Assembly: GCA_028713225.1 (NCBI GenBank) | Contig: JAQTOS010000005.1 | Span: forward strand, 1-64,000 | DNA from: Candidatus Altimarinota bacterium | GTDB lineage: Bacteria > Patescibacteriota > Gracilibacteria > BD1-5 > UBA6164 | Reading direction: 5' to 3' | DNA length: 64,000 bases | Shown: one piece after another, positions 40,264 to 52,320 of the stretch | How the letters are laid out: every line of letters starts with the position of its first letter | How positions within the stretch are numbered: the stretch's first letter is position 1 | Notes under the pieces: model-generated | Database searches by the model: none | The model's input: the letters and a program-made list of their open reading frames with translations, nothing else | What the model was told of the DNA's origin: nothing | Position numbers and translations under genes: made by a program

Positions 40264-41796
40264 TTACCTCCTTTTTTTTGGGGAAGTCATAAGCATTGCA
40301 AGTAAATCATCTATTAATAATTTTTTATATTCTTCCCCAACTGATTCAAGTACTATATTTATTGCTTTAAAATAAAGCTCAATTTGATATATCTTAATTA
40401 ATTTTTTACCTTCTATATATACGGTTTCTTTTGTTCCTCTTGATTGAAAAGCAAGAGTATATATTACTTCTGAAACTAGTAAGTATGGTTTTTCTAATCA
40501 AGACTCCACATCATTTGGTGATAAATTACTTTGGTATTCTAGTAAAAATTTAAAGTCAGTTTTTATTATATCTTTCTTAGTTTGTATAGGACTTATTAAA
40601 GAAGGTATTATTTCTTTATTTGCTTTAAAATTACATAAAATAAGCTCTTTAATGGTTTCATTTGCAAAAACAAAGTTATTTCTAAGTACTAATCAAGCAA
40701 CACCTTTTATAGTTTGTTCTTTAAATATTTCTGACATTTTTTTATCTAATTCTTCTTTAACTTTATTTTCTACAAAAGCATTAAATCACATTTGTTTTAA
40801 ATCAGAATGAATATCATTTATATTTCAAAAACATTTTACAGCATTTAATACTGTTTCTTGTTGTTCTTTTTTTAGTTTTTTTTCATCAGAAGACATAATT
40901 TGATGCAAAATATTTGTAAAATATTTTTTTAATATTATTTCTCTTCTTTCTTTTTTTTCTTTAATAGGGTCTTTATTTCAAGATATTGTTGCTTCTACTT
41001 GGTCTGCTACATCATTTGCTACTTTTTTAGGTGATTCATCAGCTAATTCTATATTATTACAGGCTTCAAAAATTTGTTCTAATTCTTCTAAAGAATATCA
41101 ATTATATCTAATATCTTCTCATCAAATTATATTAATTTTTACTCTAGGGTCTAGTCAAATTTTTACTTCTTTTTCTCATCATTGTAATTTTAAGTTAACA
41201 GAGTTATCTTCTTTAATATTTATTATACTAGGTCAAAATAATATCAAAAAAATAGCTCATATTATAAGTTTTAATAAAGTTTTTTCATCTAAATTATCAT
41301 TATTTTTATAATCTTTAAAATATTCTTCTCATTCACTAATTTCTAAAAAATAATTATAAATTTCATTATAATCTTTTACTTTAAATATATCTTGAAATGT
41401 TTCTAAGTTAAAATCGGCATTATGTAATTTTCTTTTTAAAAGATGATTATCATTTTCGGAAGTGTTATTTATAAGGCTTCTTTTTATATTATGTACAAAG
41501 CTTTGTTCTATATCAGATGAAAAATATATTATTTTTTTTTCATAATCTATGTTTATGTCAAAGCATAAGTTTGGGTCCATTTCACGAATACAAAAATTTT
41601 CAATTTGCTCTCTATATCGTGTAGATTGTTGATAATTTCAGCAATCAATTAGTTTGTAAAGTGCTTTAAGTCAAAGTTCAGAAATTTTTCCATTATAAAA
41701 ATCAGGAGAATTTTTTATTATTCCTTCAACTTCTATATATTCAGCAGATTTTTTAATTTCTTTAATTTCTTTTACTTTTTCAGGTGCTTTATTCAT
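40264..41796 (-). CDS. Unknown 510-aa protein with central membrane helix
   Basis: Not recognised. N-terminal 165 residues charged, then one hydrophobic helix (IIGAIFLILFGPSIINI, about 190-210), then a helical, Glu/Lys-rich region. Near residue 380, IFKEQTIKGVAGLVLRNNFVF resembles the VSKGVTGYLFREHFDF part of the duplicated domain in the 736-aa protein (31248-33458), so the two may share a domain. Uses TGA for Gly. Stands alone; ends in a terminator shared with tsaE. Confidence 0.7.
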
Positions 41797-42025
41797 CTTC
41801 TCTTATTAAATATTTACTTTAAATATATTTCTTCTCTTTTATTTTACACTATAATTTAAAATATTGCAAAAAAACTAGAGTTAAAAAGATATTTTTTTAG
41901 ATTAAGAAAAAAATATCAATAAATTAATCTATTTTTGACAAAAAAATGACACAGTTTTTGTACAATTGCCATATCTTTAATTTTTAAGGCTTAAAGATAA
42001 TCATTATTTAATAATTTTTTGTTTT

Positions 42026-42253
42026 ATGAAAACTACAAAAATAATAGCCGGACTTTTAGTTTCTGCTTTAGTTTCTACTACTGGTGTTTTTGCTGCTAAT
42101 ACTACTTCTAATACTACTGCTATGGCTATGCCTACTACTGCAAAAGTAGTTGCTAAAAAAGTTGTTATTGCAAAAAAAATAGCTACTAAAAAAGCAATTA
42201 AGAAAACTACTAAAAAAGTAGTTAAAAAAGTTGCTACTAAAACTAAGAAATAA
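42026..42253 (+). CDS. Secreted Lys/Ala-rich protein, 75 aa
   Basis: Signal peptide (1-23, GVFAANTT junction), then a short Thr-rich stretch, then a chain of Lys-Lys/Ala/Thr/Val repeats (AKKVVIAKKIATKKAIKK), very basic, histone-H1-tail-like. It could bind acidic polymers, DNA, or cell-surface teichoic-type polysaccharide outside the cell. No family assigned. Followed by a terminator and then the two-component system. Confidence 0.7.
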   Translation: MKTTKIIAGLLVSALVSTTGVFAANTTSNTTAMAMPTTAKVVAKKVVIAKKIATKKAIKKTTKKVVKKVATKTKK

Positions 42254-42272
42254 TATTTATTTCTTTTTAAAT

Positions 42273-42297
42273 AAAAGCCTTTTTTAAGGCTTTTATT
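42273..42297 (+). terminator. Terminator after the Lys-rich gene
   Basis: AAAAGCC (42273-42279) and GGCTTTT (42288-42294), followed by ATTTAG. Confidence 0.7.
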
Positions 42298-42365
42298 TAG
42301 TTTTGCTCAAAAATATAAAATAAATATAATTAGATTTAAAATAGTATCATAATTTACAAAAAAAT

Positions 42366-43046
42366 ATGAAAGTTTTACTTATAGAAGATGAACCACAAAT
42401 ATCAAAAAATATAGAAGAATTTTTGAAACAAAATACTTTTTCTGTTGATACAGCTTGAGATTGAGAAATCTGATTTAATTTGGCTAAAAGTTCAAATCCT
42501 TATGATATAATAATCCTTGATTTGATGTTGCCCAAAAAGGATGGTATAAGTATATGCAAGGATTTGAGAAAACTTGATATAAAAACTCCAATTATAATGC
42601 TTACAGCTAAAGATACAATAGATAATAAAATTGAATGACTTGATAGTGGAGCTGATGATTATATAGTTAAGCCATTTTCTCTTAGAGAATTATTATCAAG
42701 AATTAATTCTATTATTAGAAGATCTTATGATAATTTAGAAGATTGAACAAAATTATCAGTTTGAGATTTGATATTGGATACTAAAAGTAAAAAAGTCACA
42801 AGGGGATGAATGGATATAATTTTATCAAAAAAACATTTTCAAATACTTGAACTTCTTATGAGAAATAAGTGAAAAGTAATATCAAAACAAGAGATAGAAG
42901 AACAATTATGGGATATGAATGCTGAACTATGGAGTGATGTTGTTAGGTCTCATATTCAAATAATTAGAAGCAAAGTAGATAAGGATTTTCCTGTAAAACT
43001 TATAAAAACGGCACATTCTATGTGATATTCTATAAGCGAAGATTAA
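42366..43046 (+). CDS. OmpR-family response regulator
   Basis: 226 residues. Receiver domain with acidic pair near E8-D9, phosphorylated Asp52 ([11 protein letters not shown]), Thr in LTAKD and Lys in VKPFS. C-terminal winged-helix DNA-binding domain (from about residue 130: [30 protein letters not shown]). Paired with the histidine kinase 1 bp later. Targets are unknown; the nearby Lys-rich secreted protein and pilus genes are candidates by proximity only. Confidence 0.92.
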
Positions 43047-43047
43047 G

Positions 43048-44379
43048 ATGTTTAAAAATATTCCAATTAAAATAAAATTAGCCCTGCAATTTACATTTTT
43101 TACCTGAATTATTTTGGGTTTTTTATGAATAATGATCTTTTTTTTATACTTAAATACTATAGAAAATACTAGAAAAAATATTCTAACTATAGAATATGAA
43201 AATATAAAAAATAGTATAATTAGTACAAATTATACAAAAGATTGACTTGAATTAGAAGAAAAAACTATTGATAATATTGATAAGGCTACAAATTTAGGAT
43301 TACTTATATTTATTTATGATAAGGATTCTAATCTTGTCGAATCAAGTTCAACTATTGAATGAATTATAGATAAAACAAAAACTTGATATTTCAATCAGAT
43401 AATAAATTTACAACATTATATTTTTTATTCAGGAATTCATAAAAATCTTAAGATAATAGTATGATTAAGTTTAGAAATAGATTATAAAAATATTTATAAC
43501 TTAGCTAAAATTATCATAATAAGTTTTTTTGTAACAATTCTAGTTTCCCTTATTTTTTCTTATATTTTTTCAAAAAAAGCATTATCTCCTATAAATAAGC
43601 TTATAAATGATATAGACAAAACAGATATAGCTGAGGGAAAAGAGTCTGATATTTGAAAAAAATATTTGAATGATGAAATATGAATACTAGCGAGAACTTT
43701 TGATACTTTTATAAACAAAGTTAAATCTAGTATAAAGAGAGAAAAAGAGCTGTATGAAGATATTAATCATGATTTAAGAACCCCTTTGATGGTAATAAGT
43801 TCTTCTATAGAATTACTTAAATCTGGAAAATTATCTACTTACCAAATTGAAAAACTTGATATGATAGAGGACAATTCTACTAAAATGAAAAATCTTGTAA
43901 ATGAATTACTTTTTTTAAATAAGAATATTATTTCAACAAGTGAAAATATAGATGTGAATATGCAATTATTTCTAAAAAATATTATTCAAAATTTTTCTAT
44001 ACTTCGAGACAAAAAATGAATTCCACTTATTTTAGAAGTGAATGAAAATTTTATACTAAAAACAAATCCTTTAATTTTAGATAAATTAATATGAAATATA
44101 CTTAAAAATGCAATTTCTTATAGTGAAAGATGAGGAATTTTTATAAGTGTAGATAAAAATAAAATATCTATAATAGATTCTTGAATCTGAATAGAAAAAA
44201 AAGATTTAGAGAATATATGGAATAGATTTTATAGAATAGAAAAATCTAGAAATAATAAAAATTGATGATTTGGACTTGGTTTATCTATAGTTAAAAGAAT
44301 ATTAGAGGAAAACAACTGGAAGATAAAAATAAATTCTGAAATTTTAGTTTGAACTGAATTTATTATCTTTTTTGATTAA
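43048..44379 (+). CDS. Sensor histidine kinase
   Basis: 443 residues. Membrane helix 1 (about 10-33), an extracytoplasmic loop of about 120 residues, helix 2 (about 155-178), a HAMP-like linker, dimerisation domain with His241 in DINHDLRTPLMVISS, and ATPase domain with N box (IGNILKNAISYS), G1 (DSGIGIEKKD), F box (RFYRIEKS) and G2 (GGFGLGLSIV), many glycines being TGA. Phosphorylates the OmpR-type regulator encoded 1 bp upstream. Ligand unknown. Confidence 0.92.
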
Positions 44380-44383
44380 TAAA

Positions 44384-44420
44384 AAATCAGTAAATAAATA
44401 TTATTTACTGATTTGTTTTT
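44384..44420. terminator. Terminator between the kinase and the tRNA pair
   Basis: AAATCAGTAAATAA (44384-44397) and TTATTTACTGATTT (44401-44414) are perfect arms around ATA; followed by GTTTTT. Confidence 0.85.
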
Positions 44421-44426
44421 TAGAAA

Positions 44427-44502
44427 TGGTGGAGCATAGGGGGGTCGAACCCCTAATCTACAGGATCGAAATCTGTATGCATTACCATTATGCAAATGCC
44501 CC
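44427..44502 (-). tRNA. tRNA-Arg (TCG anticodon)
   Basis: Acceptor GGGGCAT/ATGCTCC, D-arm GCAT-AATGGTA-ATGC, T-arm AGGGG-TTCGACC-CCCCT, discriminator A, encoded CCA. With a standard 5-nt variable region the anticodon loop is TTTCGAT, giving TCG (reads CGA/CGN). The anticodon stem ACAGA/CCTGT then has an A-C mismatch at its last pair (31-39). Isotype rests on this alignment. Confidence 0.65.
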
Positions 44503-44511
44503 AAAAAATTA

Positions 44512-44586
44512 TGGTGTACTTGACTGGAATTGAACCAGCGACCAACAGTTTCGCAAACTGATGCTCTTCCACTGAGCTACAAGTAC
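44512..44586 (-). tRNA. tRNA-Arg (GCG anticodon)
   Basis: Acceptor GTACTTG/CAAGTAC, D-arm AGCTC-AGTGGAA-GAGC, anticodon loop TTGCGAA with anticodon GCG, T-arm CTGG-TTCAATT-CCAG, discriminator A and encoded CCA. It decodes CGC/CGU. Most bacteria use ACG with inosine here, so GCG is uncommon. Nine bp separate it from the first tRNA. Confidence 0.8.
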
Positions 44587-44703
44587 AAATAACGCGAAAG
44601 CTATTCTATGAATTTTTTATTTATAGTAAAGCTTTTTTGACTAAATCATTTTTTTTATATAATGACTTGTATAAAAAATTATTAATTTTTAAATTATTTA
44701 TTT

Positions 44704-47700
44704 ATGGTTTGATATTTACTTAAATTACTTGTACTTATTTTTGTAGCATTTTCGGTTATAGTTAATTATTACTGAAAAGATTTTTCTTTTCATAATGAGA
44801 GCTTTACATGATATACTATGTATGTAATTTTTATGTTTATTGCATATGGAGTTTATAAGTTTTTTCAAATTAATTTAGATGAAGACAAAGTAAGATTTTC
44901 ACCATTTTCTTTGTTTTTATACTTTGTAGGGCATTTATTTTTACTAACAATAGTATTTTTTAGTATTTCTAGCCAGCCACTAGGTTATTCTATGGTATTA
45001 TTTTTTAAAATAATTCTATATTCAATTATTCCAGTTTCGCTTGTTTTATTATCATATTCGACTTGAAAGAAAATAATGTCTTATATAAAAGATTTTTGAA
45101 ATGAGACTATTACTTTTAGATTTTTATCTAGTTTAGGTCTTGGTTTTTCAGTTTTTTTAAGTCTACTTACTATTTTTTGAAGTTTGGGGCTTTATAATAT
45201 ATATTCAGTTTTAATTATTATTTTAGGGCTTTGATTTTTTTCATTTAAAGAAATTAAATCTACTTTCTTTTCTATTTTTGATTATAAAATAGAACTTCCA
45301 AAACATGACAGCGATAGTGATGATTTCTTTTCACAAGTTAATTTATATCTTTTATCTTCAGAATTCCTTTTTATAGTTTTGACTTTTTTACTTTCTGTAA
45401 ATCTTATAAATATAGTTAGACCTATGCCAATTGGTTGGGATGATTTATGAGTTTATATGAATCTACCTCAAATTATGGCATTAGGTGGTGATATAAAATG
45501 ATATTCTATAGTCGCTTGGCAAACTTTTACGTGAATTGGTTTTATGATACATTCAAATGTACAAGCTTTTTTCTTGAATAATGTTGGGTGATTTTTATCT
45601 GCCATTGTTATAGCTTTATCTATTTGAGATTTACTAAAAAGTACTAAAAAAACTTTTATAAATATTCCACTTTTAGCTTCAACTATAATTCTTTCTATGC
45701 CAATGGTAGTTTTCCAACAGGCAAAAGATATGAAACTTGATCCAGGGCTTTTATTCGTTACTGTTATTGCTATATATATGATTTTCTATGTATTTTTGAA
45801 ATATATAGGATATAAAGAAGAAACAGAAATTAAATCAAATAAATGAAGTATTAAAGATACTTTGAAAGTTAAATGAAATTCACAAGAATTAATACATTCA
45901 GAAAAAACAGATAATTCATTTTCTTTTATTTCATATAAATTCAATTCTTTTTGAAGATGAGATTTATTTGAAAATAAAACGTATTTAATTTATATTTTTA
46001 TTATCTGAATAATAGCAGGACTTGCTTTTGCTATAAAATTTACAACTCTAATGCTTGTTATAGCTTTTATAGGAATTATATTTTTTGCTAAACTTGGTTT
46101 TTCAGGTTTTCTTGGATATTTTGCATTATTTTTAGCAATATTTACAAAAGCAAAACTTTGGGATTATATGAATGTAGCTTATCCAAAAGATAATATAACA
46201 CTCATAAACAATTTTTCTTTATTTTCAGCTATTATTTGAATTGTATTATTGGCTTATGCTTTTTATAAATATAAATTAGTTGCATTTAAAAAAGCTTTTG
46301 TTTTACTAATTATTTTCATCTCAGGATTTGTTATAAGTATGCTTCCTTGGTTTGCTAAAAATATATATGAAGCTTCTCCAAATATAAATATTTCGTCTTT
46401 GTTAAATTGAAAACCATATAGCTTTAAAACTGATTATACAAAAATTTATTCTAAAAAAGAAATAGATGATATTGCAAAAAAATATGATTATGAATGAATA
46501 ACTTCATCTGGAACAAGTCAAAATGAAGATATGTGAAGATATTTGGGTTATGATAAATGAGCAAATAATTTGCTTAAAATGCCATATAATCTTACTATGC
46601 AAGTAAATCAAAGATGAGAATTTACAGATATTACATTTATATTTTTAGCTTTATTACCAGTAGTTTTATTATTTTTAGCATTTAAATTCGAATTTTTATC
46701 GCTTTGAATAATTTGATTTTTAGCTACGGAAATAATTTTATTTTGAAATAAATTTTGATTATCAGCTTTTATTTGAAATTATGATTATCCATTAGCTTAT
46801 ATATTTGTATTAATTGCATTTTTACTACCAACTATATATTTTATATATGGACTTAAAAATGATATGAAGTCACAATTATTTAGGCTTAATATGATATTTG
46901 CTTTTGTTTATATTTTCTTATGGACAATTGCAGCATTTGGTATAGTTTGGTATGGAATTGCTCTATATTTTTCTCTTATTTTTATGATTGCTATATGAAT
47001 TGATTATATGTCATCATATAATGATAAAGATTTAGATAAAGACAAATTAATTAAATTTTTTGGTTCTATTCTAGTTTTAGCAGTAGTTTCAGTATATTTT
47101 TTCTCTTCTAGTTTTCCTCATTGATTTACAAACTTACAACAAGCTTCTTATATTTCATTTAAAGCTGGTCAAGTAGATCAAGTTATTTGAATATTTGAAT
47201 CTCATCCTGATTATTTTAAGATACTTTTTGAGCTTAATATAAAAGATGATTCAAAAGCTAAAGTAATATCTGATATAAAAGCTATGGCGAAAGATGAGAA
47301 TTTAAAGAAATTTCTAGCAAATATTAATACAGCTGAGGATTTAGATAATTTATTAAAGGAAATACAAACTCAAGAAATTAAATGAGCGGACACAATTACT
47401 ATGCAAACTCTTAGACAAGAAGCTAGTCAAATGAGAGAAACTCTTTATGACACAGTATTATATCCTACAAAAGATATGAAGAATGAGGAGGGAATTTATA
47501 GAATATGAACATTTTTGACTTACTTTATAAGTGAAAATAGAAAAAGATTTCTGGATGATAGTTTAGTTATGGAATTCCATAAATATATATATGACACAAA
47601 TCCTGATATAGCAATTGAAAGAATTAAAAAATTAGGGACTTCATATTTCTTAACAGATTTGAATGCTGCAACTATTGATCGTGATCCAAGACATGATTTA

Positions 47701-48108
47701 ACTAAAAGATTTGAAGAATTATTATTTTCTTACACTTCAGATAAATTGGAGCTTGTTTCAACTGATAGTATGTGTTTAAGAGTTGCTTTGGATGATTATA
47801 AAAAATCAGATAAATCTGAAATAGCTAAAAAGGAATATATTAAGATAGCATGAGTAAACTATGAATCTTATGAAACAGATGCTTCTGGAAATGAAAAAAC
47901 TATAGCAAGAGGAGAAAAACAATTAGCTTGTTATAATCATATTCTAACTCTTTTGCAAACTAATAAAATAGACCAAGCAAATTATTCTTACTTACTTCCT
48001 ATAAAAAATTATTTGGAACGAAATAAGATAACAGACCAAAATCAGTTATTGCAAATTTTCCAACAATACATAACTCATTGATGGTTAGCAGTATTTAAAA
48101 TTAAATAA
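44704..48108 (+). CDS. Large polytopic membrane protein, GT-C glycosyltransferase-like, 1134 aa
   Basis: About 18-20 hydrophobic segments up to residue ~830, then a soluble C-terminal region of 300 residues. After the fifth or sixth helix an extracytoplasmic loop has RPMPIGWDDLGVYMNLP, whose acidic pair is the usual position of the catalytic acids in GT-C glycosyltransferases (PMT/oligosaccharyltransferase type using polyprenyl-phosphate sugars). I infer glycosylation of envelope proteins or polymers; the family is not proven. Domain C-terminal: KRFEELLFSY...DSMCLRVALDD, unknown. Monocistronic, convergent with dnaG. Confidence 0.65.
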
Positions 48109-48142
48109 TAAAAAATCCTGGAATTTTCCAGGATTTTTTATT
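48109..48142. terminator. Bidirectional terminator, membrane protein / dnaG
   Basis: AAAAATCCTGGAA (48111-48123) and TTCCAGGATTTTT (48126-48138), T- and A-runs on both sides. Confidence 0.85.
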
Positions 48143-49814
48143 TTATATTATGCTTTTTTCATTTAGCTAGAAGTTCCATATAATCTTTTATATAATCAGG
48201 ATTAGAAGTCATTTTAGATTTCAGTTCTAATTCCAATTTTTTATATGTATCTTTATTTATTTTATCAATTATTTTTTCTAAATCTATAATTATTTTTGAC
48301 TGAGTTTTTCAGTCAATATACCTTTCTATTTCTATTTCAAGTCATCTATATTTTTCCTTTTCTTCAAGCGCTAATTTATTTAAAAAATCTTTTCATTCTT
48401 CTATAACTGATATTAGATTTTTTGAACTACTTTCAGGGAAAATAAGTTTATTTGCTGTTATTTCTGCTAAACTTATATCACTAAGAATATATCAAATAGC
48501 TTGGTCTTCAGCTGTTATTTGAAGGGATTCATTTTTTTTGAAAACTTCTTTTTTATCAATTCTTGCTAGGCGAGTATTTCTAAATTCATCACTTACTATT
48601 TTTTTATCTATATCTAGTTCTATAGCTATTTCTTTTAGATAAAAATCAAGTTCTATACTATCATTATAACTTTTTAAAATATGAAGAATTTCGCGTAAAA
48701 ATTTTCTTTTTTCTTCGATACTGTTAAGATTATAATCAGCTTTTAATTCTCTAATATAGTAAGTTATAGGACTTAGGGCATTATCTATCATCTTTTGAAA
48801 ATTTCATCATTTTTTTAAGATTTCATCAGGGTCTTTTCCATCTTCCAATTTGATGATTTTTAGTTCGATTTCCTTGTTTTTTAAATTTTCTATAGCAAGT
48901 TTTGTTGCGTTTTTACCAGCATTATCTCGGTCAAAACAAAGATAGATTTTTTTTGTAAGCCTTTTTATAACATCTATATGCTTGTCTGTAAGAGCAGTTC
49001 AACTAACTGCTACGGCATTTTTGAAATCATATTGATGAAGACTTATTGTATCCATATATCATTCTGTGATGATAATAAAATCTTTTTTTGTTATTTCAGA
49101 TTTAGCTTCAAAAAGCGCAAAAAGTATATTACTTTTATCATAAATAGTCGAAGCTGGAGAATTTAGATATTTTGGTTCTCATTTATCAATTATTCTACCA
49201 GCAAAAGCAACTGTATCTCATCTTTGATTTTTTATAGGGAAAATAATTCTTCCTATAAATTTATCTTTTTTATCTCTAATATTCAGAAATACATTTGTTT
49301 GCTCTATAGCTTCGTCATCATATCATTTATCTTTTAGATATCTGTATAAATCAAGTCCAGAATCAGAGTATCCAAGTTTAAATTTTTCTATACTTTCCTC
49401 ACTTAATCATCTTTTTAATAAATAATCCATTATTTCAGGATATTTTTTTAGTGAGTTTTGATAATAAGTTCCTATATCTTTGAAAAGAGAATAAACATTT
49501 TTCATTATTTTTTCTTTTTCTGGATTCATTCAATCTATTTTTATTCACAATTGGCTAGCTAGTATTTCTACTGCTTCTCTAAAAGTACAATTTTCTATAT
49601 CCATTATGAATTTTATTGCTCAACCTCACCTATGACAACCAAAACAATATCAGATTTGCTTAGAAGGGCTAACAACAAAGCTTGGAGTTTTTTCATTATG
49701 ACCAGGAAACGGACAAAGAGCCTTGTAATTGGCTCAATTTTTTTTCAACTTTGTGTATTTTCATACCAAATCTACTATATCAATTTTGCTTTCAATTTCA
49801 TCGTATAGGCTCAT
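48138..49814 (-). CDS. dnaG: DNA primase
   Basis: 558 residues. Synthesises RNA primers at the replication fork. N-terminal CHC2 zinc finger (CPFPGHNEKTPSF ... YCFGCHRGG, residues about 35-65), RNA-polymerase/Toprim core with EGYMDTISL and CFDRDNAGKNA near residue 300, and a helical C-terminal domain for DnaB contact. Most conserved glycines are TGA. The ATG is preceded by an A/T leader. The upstream 150 bp (49815-49964) separate it divergently from the pilus operon. Confidence 0.95.
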
Positions 49815-49964
49815 ATTTTGTTTGATATTTTAGTATAATTTTTTTTATTTTAACTAAAAAATGCAAAAACAAAAGTTTAACTTAACTTTTTTTATTCAAA
49901 TTCTTGATTTATTTTAGAAAATATAGTAAAATTGCAATGTAATTAATTTATAATATATGTTATT

Positions 49965-51077
49965 ATGGCTAAATTAAATTTATCTGCTATGCAAAACATT
50001 GCAGCAACTACAGTAAACACATCAGAAGAGACTGTTTCAACAAAACAAGATGTTTTGGTGCCTAGTATTTGAGTAACTAAGAAAAAGATGTCTCTAAATT
50101 CACTTATTTCTTGAACAAGTGAAGATGAAATACAAGGAGTAAAAGAAGATTTATCATTAGCAAAATTAGCAGCTAGTGATGTTTGATTCTCTCAAAATCA
50201 AGAAGAAAAAATTCAAATAGACTCAAATCAAATTGCAATTAATCCAATTTTGGAAGAAAAAGCTCTTATAGAAGAAAAATCTCAAATATTAAATCAAGAA
50301 AATATTAATTTAGTGGAAGTGAAAGAGGAAAAAATTGAGATTTTAGAGGATAAAAAGCCTGAAGAACTAAAAGAAGAGGTTAAAACTGTTAATATTTCTG
50401 ATTGAGATACAATAGGTAATTTAATAACAGAAATAAATAAAACTGAAATGTTTGTTTGATATGTATCTTCTTTTGAAAAAGAGATGCAAGCATTAAAAAA
50501 TAAAAATACAAAAAAGTCTGATAAAAAAGAAGAAAATAAAAAAGTAGATATAATTACTGAAACTAAAGTAGTTCCAGTAATTATAGAAAAGGAAGAATTG
50601 GATTTAGATAAGATTATAGAAGAAGCAAAAATAAAAGAAGAAGTAAAAATTTTAGAAGAAGCGAAACTTCAAGAGAAAACTGTAAAAATAGAGCAAAATT
50701 CTCTAAAAATAGAAGAGAAAGTAAATACTCCATTAGAAAATATTAGTAAATCTATAAATGATACGAATAAAAAGAAAATTTCATTAAAAATTCCTCTTAT
50801 GATTTTTTCAGTTTTTCTTATTCTTATTAGTTGATTTTTTTATTATACAAATATGGAAAAATCAATAGAAACAAATACTGTAAAAGTTAATGTGTTAGAA
50901 ACAAATAATACAACAAAAACTCAAGAACAAGAGGCTTGAAAATTAACTAATCCTAAGATTGATACAGAAAATACAAACATTAATAATACAACAAATAATG
51001 AAGAAGTAAAAGAGAAACTTATAAAATATTTTAAAAATAAACAAAATAGTGTTAAAATAGATCAAAATAAAAACTAA
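49965..51077 (+). CDS. Pilus-operon membrane protein with long acidic N-terminus, 370 aa
   Basis: Not recognised. Residues 1 to about 260 are Glu/Lys-rich and presumably cytoplasmic, mostly coiled or disordered, with repeats such as EEKALIEEKSQ and ILEEAKLQE. One membrane helix follows (IPLMIFSVFLILISGFFYY, about 270-290), then a 75-residue outer tail. It is 10 bp upstream of pilB and so leads the pilus operon; an inner-membrane platform or signalling role (FimV/PilN-like position) is possible but unsupported by motifs. Confidence 0.65.
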
Positions 51078-51087
51078 AAATAGAATT

Positions 51088-52311
51088 ATGAAGACACAAA
51101 AGGATATAGAACAAGTAGAAATTCAAAAAAACTTAGGTGATTTACCTAGGTTTATAAATGCTATTTTTGATGAAGCTATATCATCAAAAGTTTCTGATAT
51201 ACATCTAGAGACATTGAGAGATTTTATGTTACTTAGGTATAGAATTGATTGAGATTTTCTTATCAAATCAAAAATTGCTCTTGATAACTATGCCGCTATT
51301 ATTACTATGGTAAAAGTAATGGCATGACTTAAAATAGATGAAAATAAAAAACCGCAAGATTGAAAAATCTCATATAAATCAGAAAAAATATGACAAGAGG
51401 TTGATATGAGAATATCAATTATGCCAACAGTGTATTGAGAAAAAATTGTTATTCGTATACTTAGCCAAGATGCGAGTATTTTGAATTTAGACAATATGGG
51501 CTTTCTAGAAACTAATAATGAGAAAATCAAAAATGTTTTAAAATCTAAATATGGTCTTATACTCGTTGCTGGTCCAACTGGTTCGGGAAAATCGACAACT
51601 CTTTTTTCGCTACTTAAGAGTTTTAACCCAATTGAAATAAATATTTCTACCTTAGAAGACCCAATAGAATATAATATTGATTATATAAATCAAACTCAAG
51701 TTAGGCCAAATATATGATTCTGATTTGCTGATGGTCTTAGATCTTTAGTTAGACAAGACCCAGATGTTATAATGGTTTGAGAAATAAGAGATACTGAAAC
51801 TGCTACATTGGCAGTAGAGGCTTCTTTAACATGACATTTAGTATTGTCTACTATACATACAAATTCTGCAGCTGCTACTATTCAAAGACTTATAAATATG
51901 TGAGTTGAACCATTTCTAATATCTTCAGCTTTGAAAATGGTTATTAGTCAAAGACTTGTTAAATGAATCTGTCCACACTGTAAGACAAATACAAATCCTA
52001 ATGCTAATTTGGTAAAGAGAGCTAAAGAAATACTTGCTCCAGTTTTAGATGAATCTGAAATTAATAATTTAAAATTTTATGAATGAACTGGTTGTGATAA
52101 ATGTAATAATACTTGATATAAATGAAGGATATGAGTTCATGAAGTTTTAGTTTTATGAGATTATCTAGAAGATGCAATTTTATCTAGAAAATCAGCTTCT
52201 ATAATACAACATATATCTGAAGAAAATGGTATGATTACAATAATGCAAGATGCTGTTTTGAAAGCAGTTATGTGAAAAACTACACTTGAAGAAGTATTTA
52301 AACTTGTATAA
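51088..52311 (+). CDS. pilB: Type IV pilus assembly ATPase PilB/GspE
   Basis: 407 residues, shorter than usual PilB (about 560) because the N-terminal MshEN-type domain is missing. Conserved motifs: Walker A GPTGSGKSTT (near 165), Asp box LEDPIEY, Walker B VGEIRDTETA (Gly is TGA), His box TGHLVLSTIHTNS, and a tetracysteine zinc site CPHC...CDKCNNTGY near 300-330. It powers pilin polymerisation from the cytoplasmic side. Followed by the phosphatase gene 9 bp later. Confidence 0.93.
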
Positions 52312-52320
52312 ACCTTTTCT

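Noticed and set aside
44427-44502. First of the tRNA pair as the special tRNA-Gly(UCA) that reads UGA
   Set aside because: The loop TTTCGAT contains TCG, not TCA, in the anticodon position; another tRNA in the genome must read UGA.
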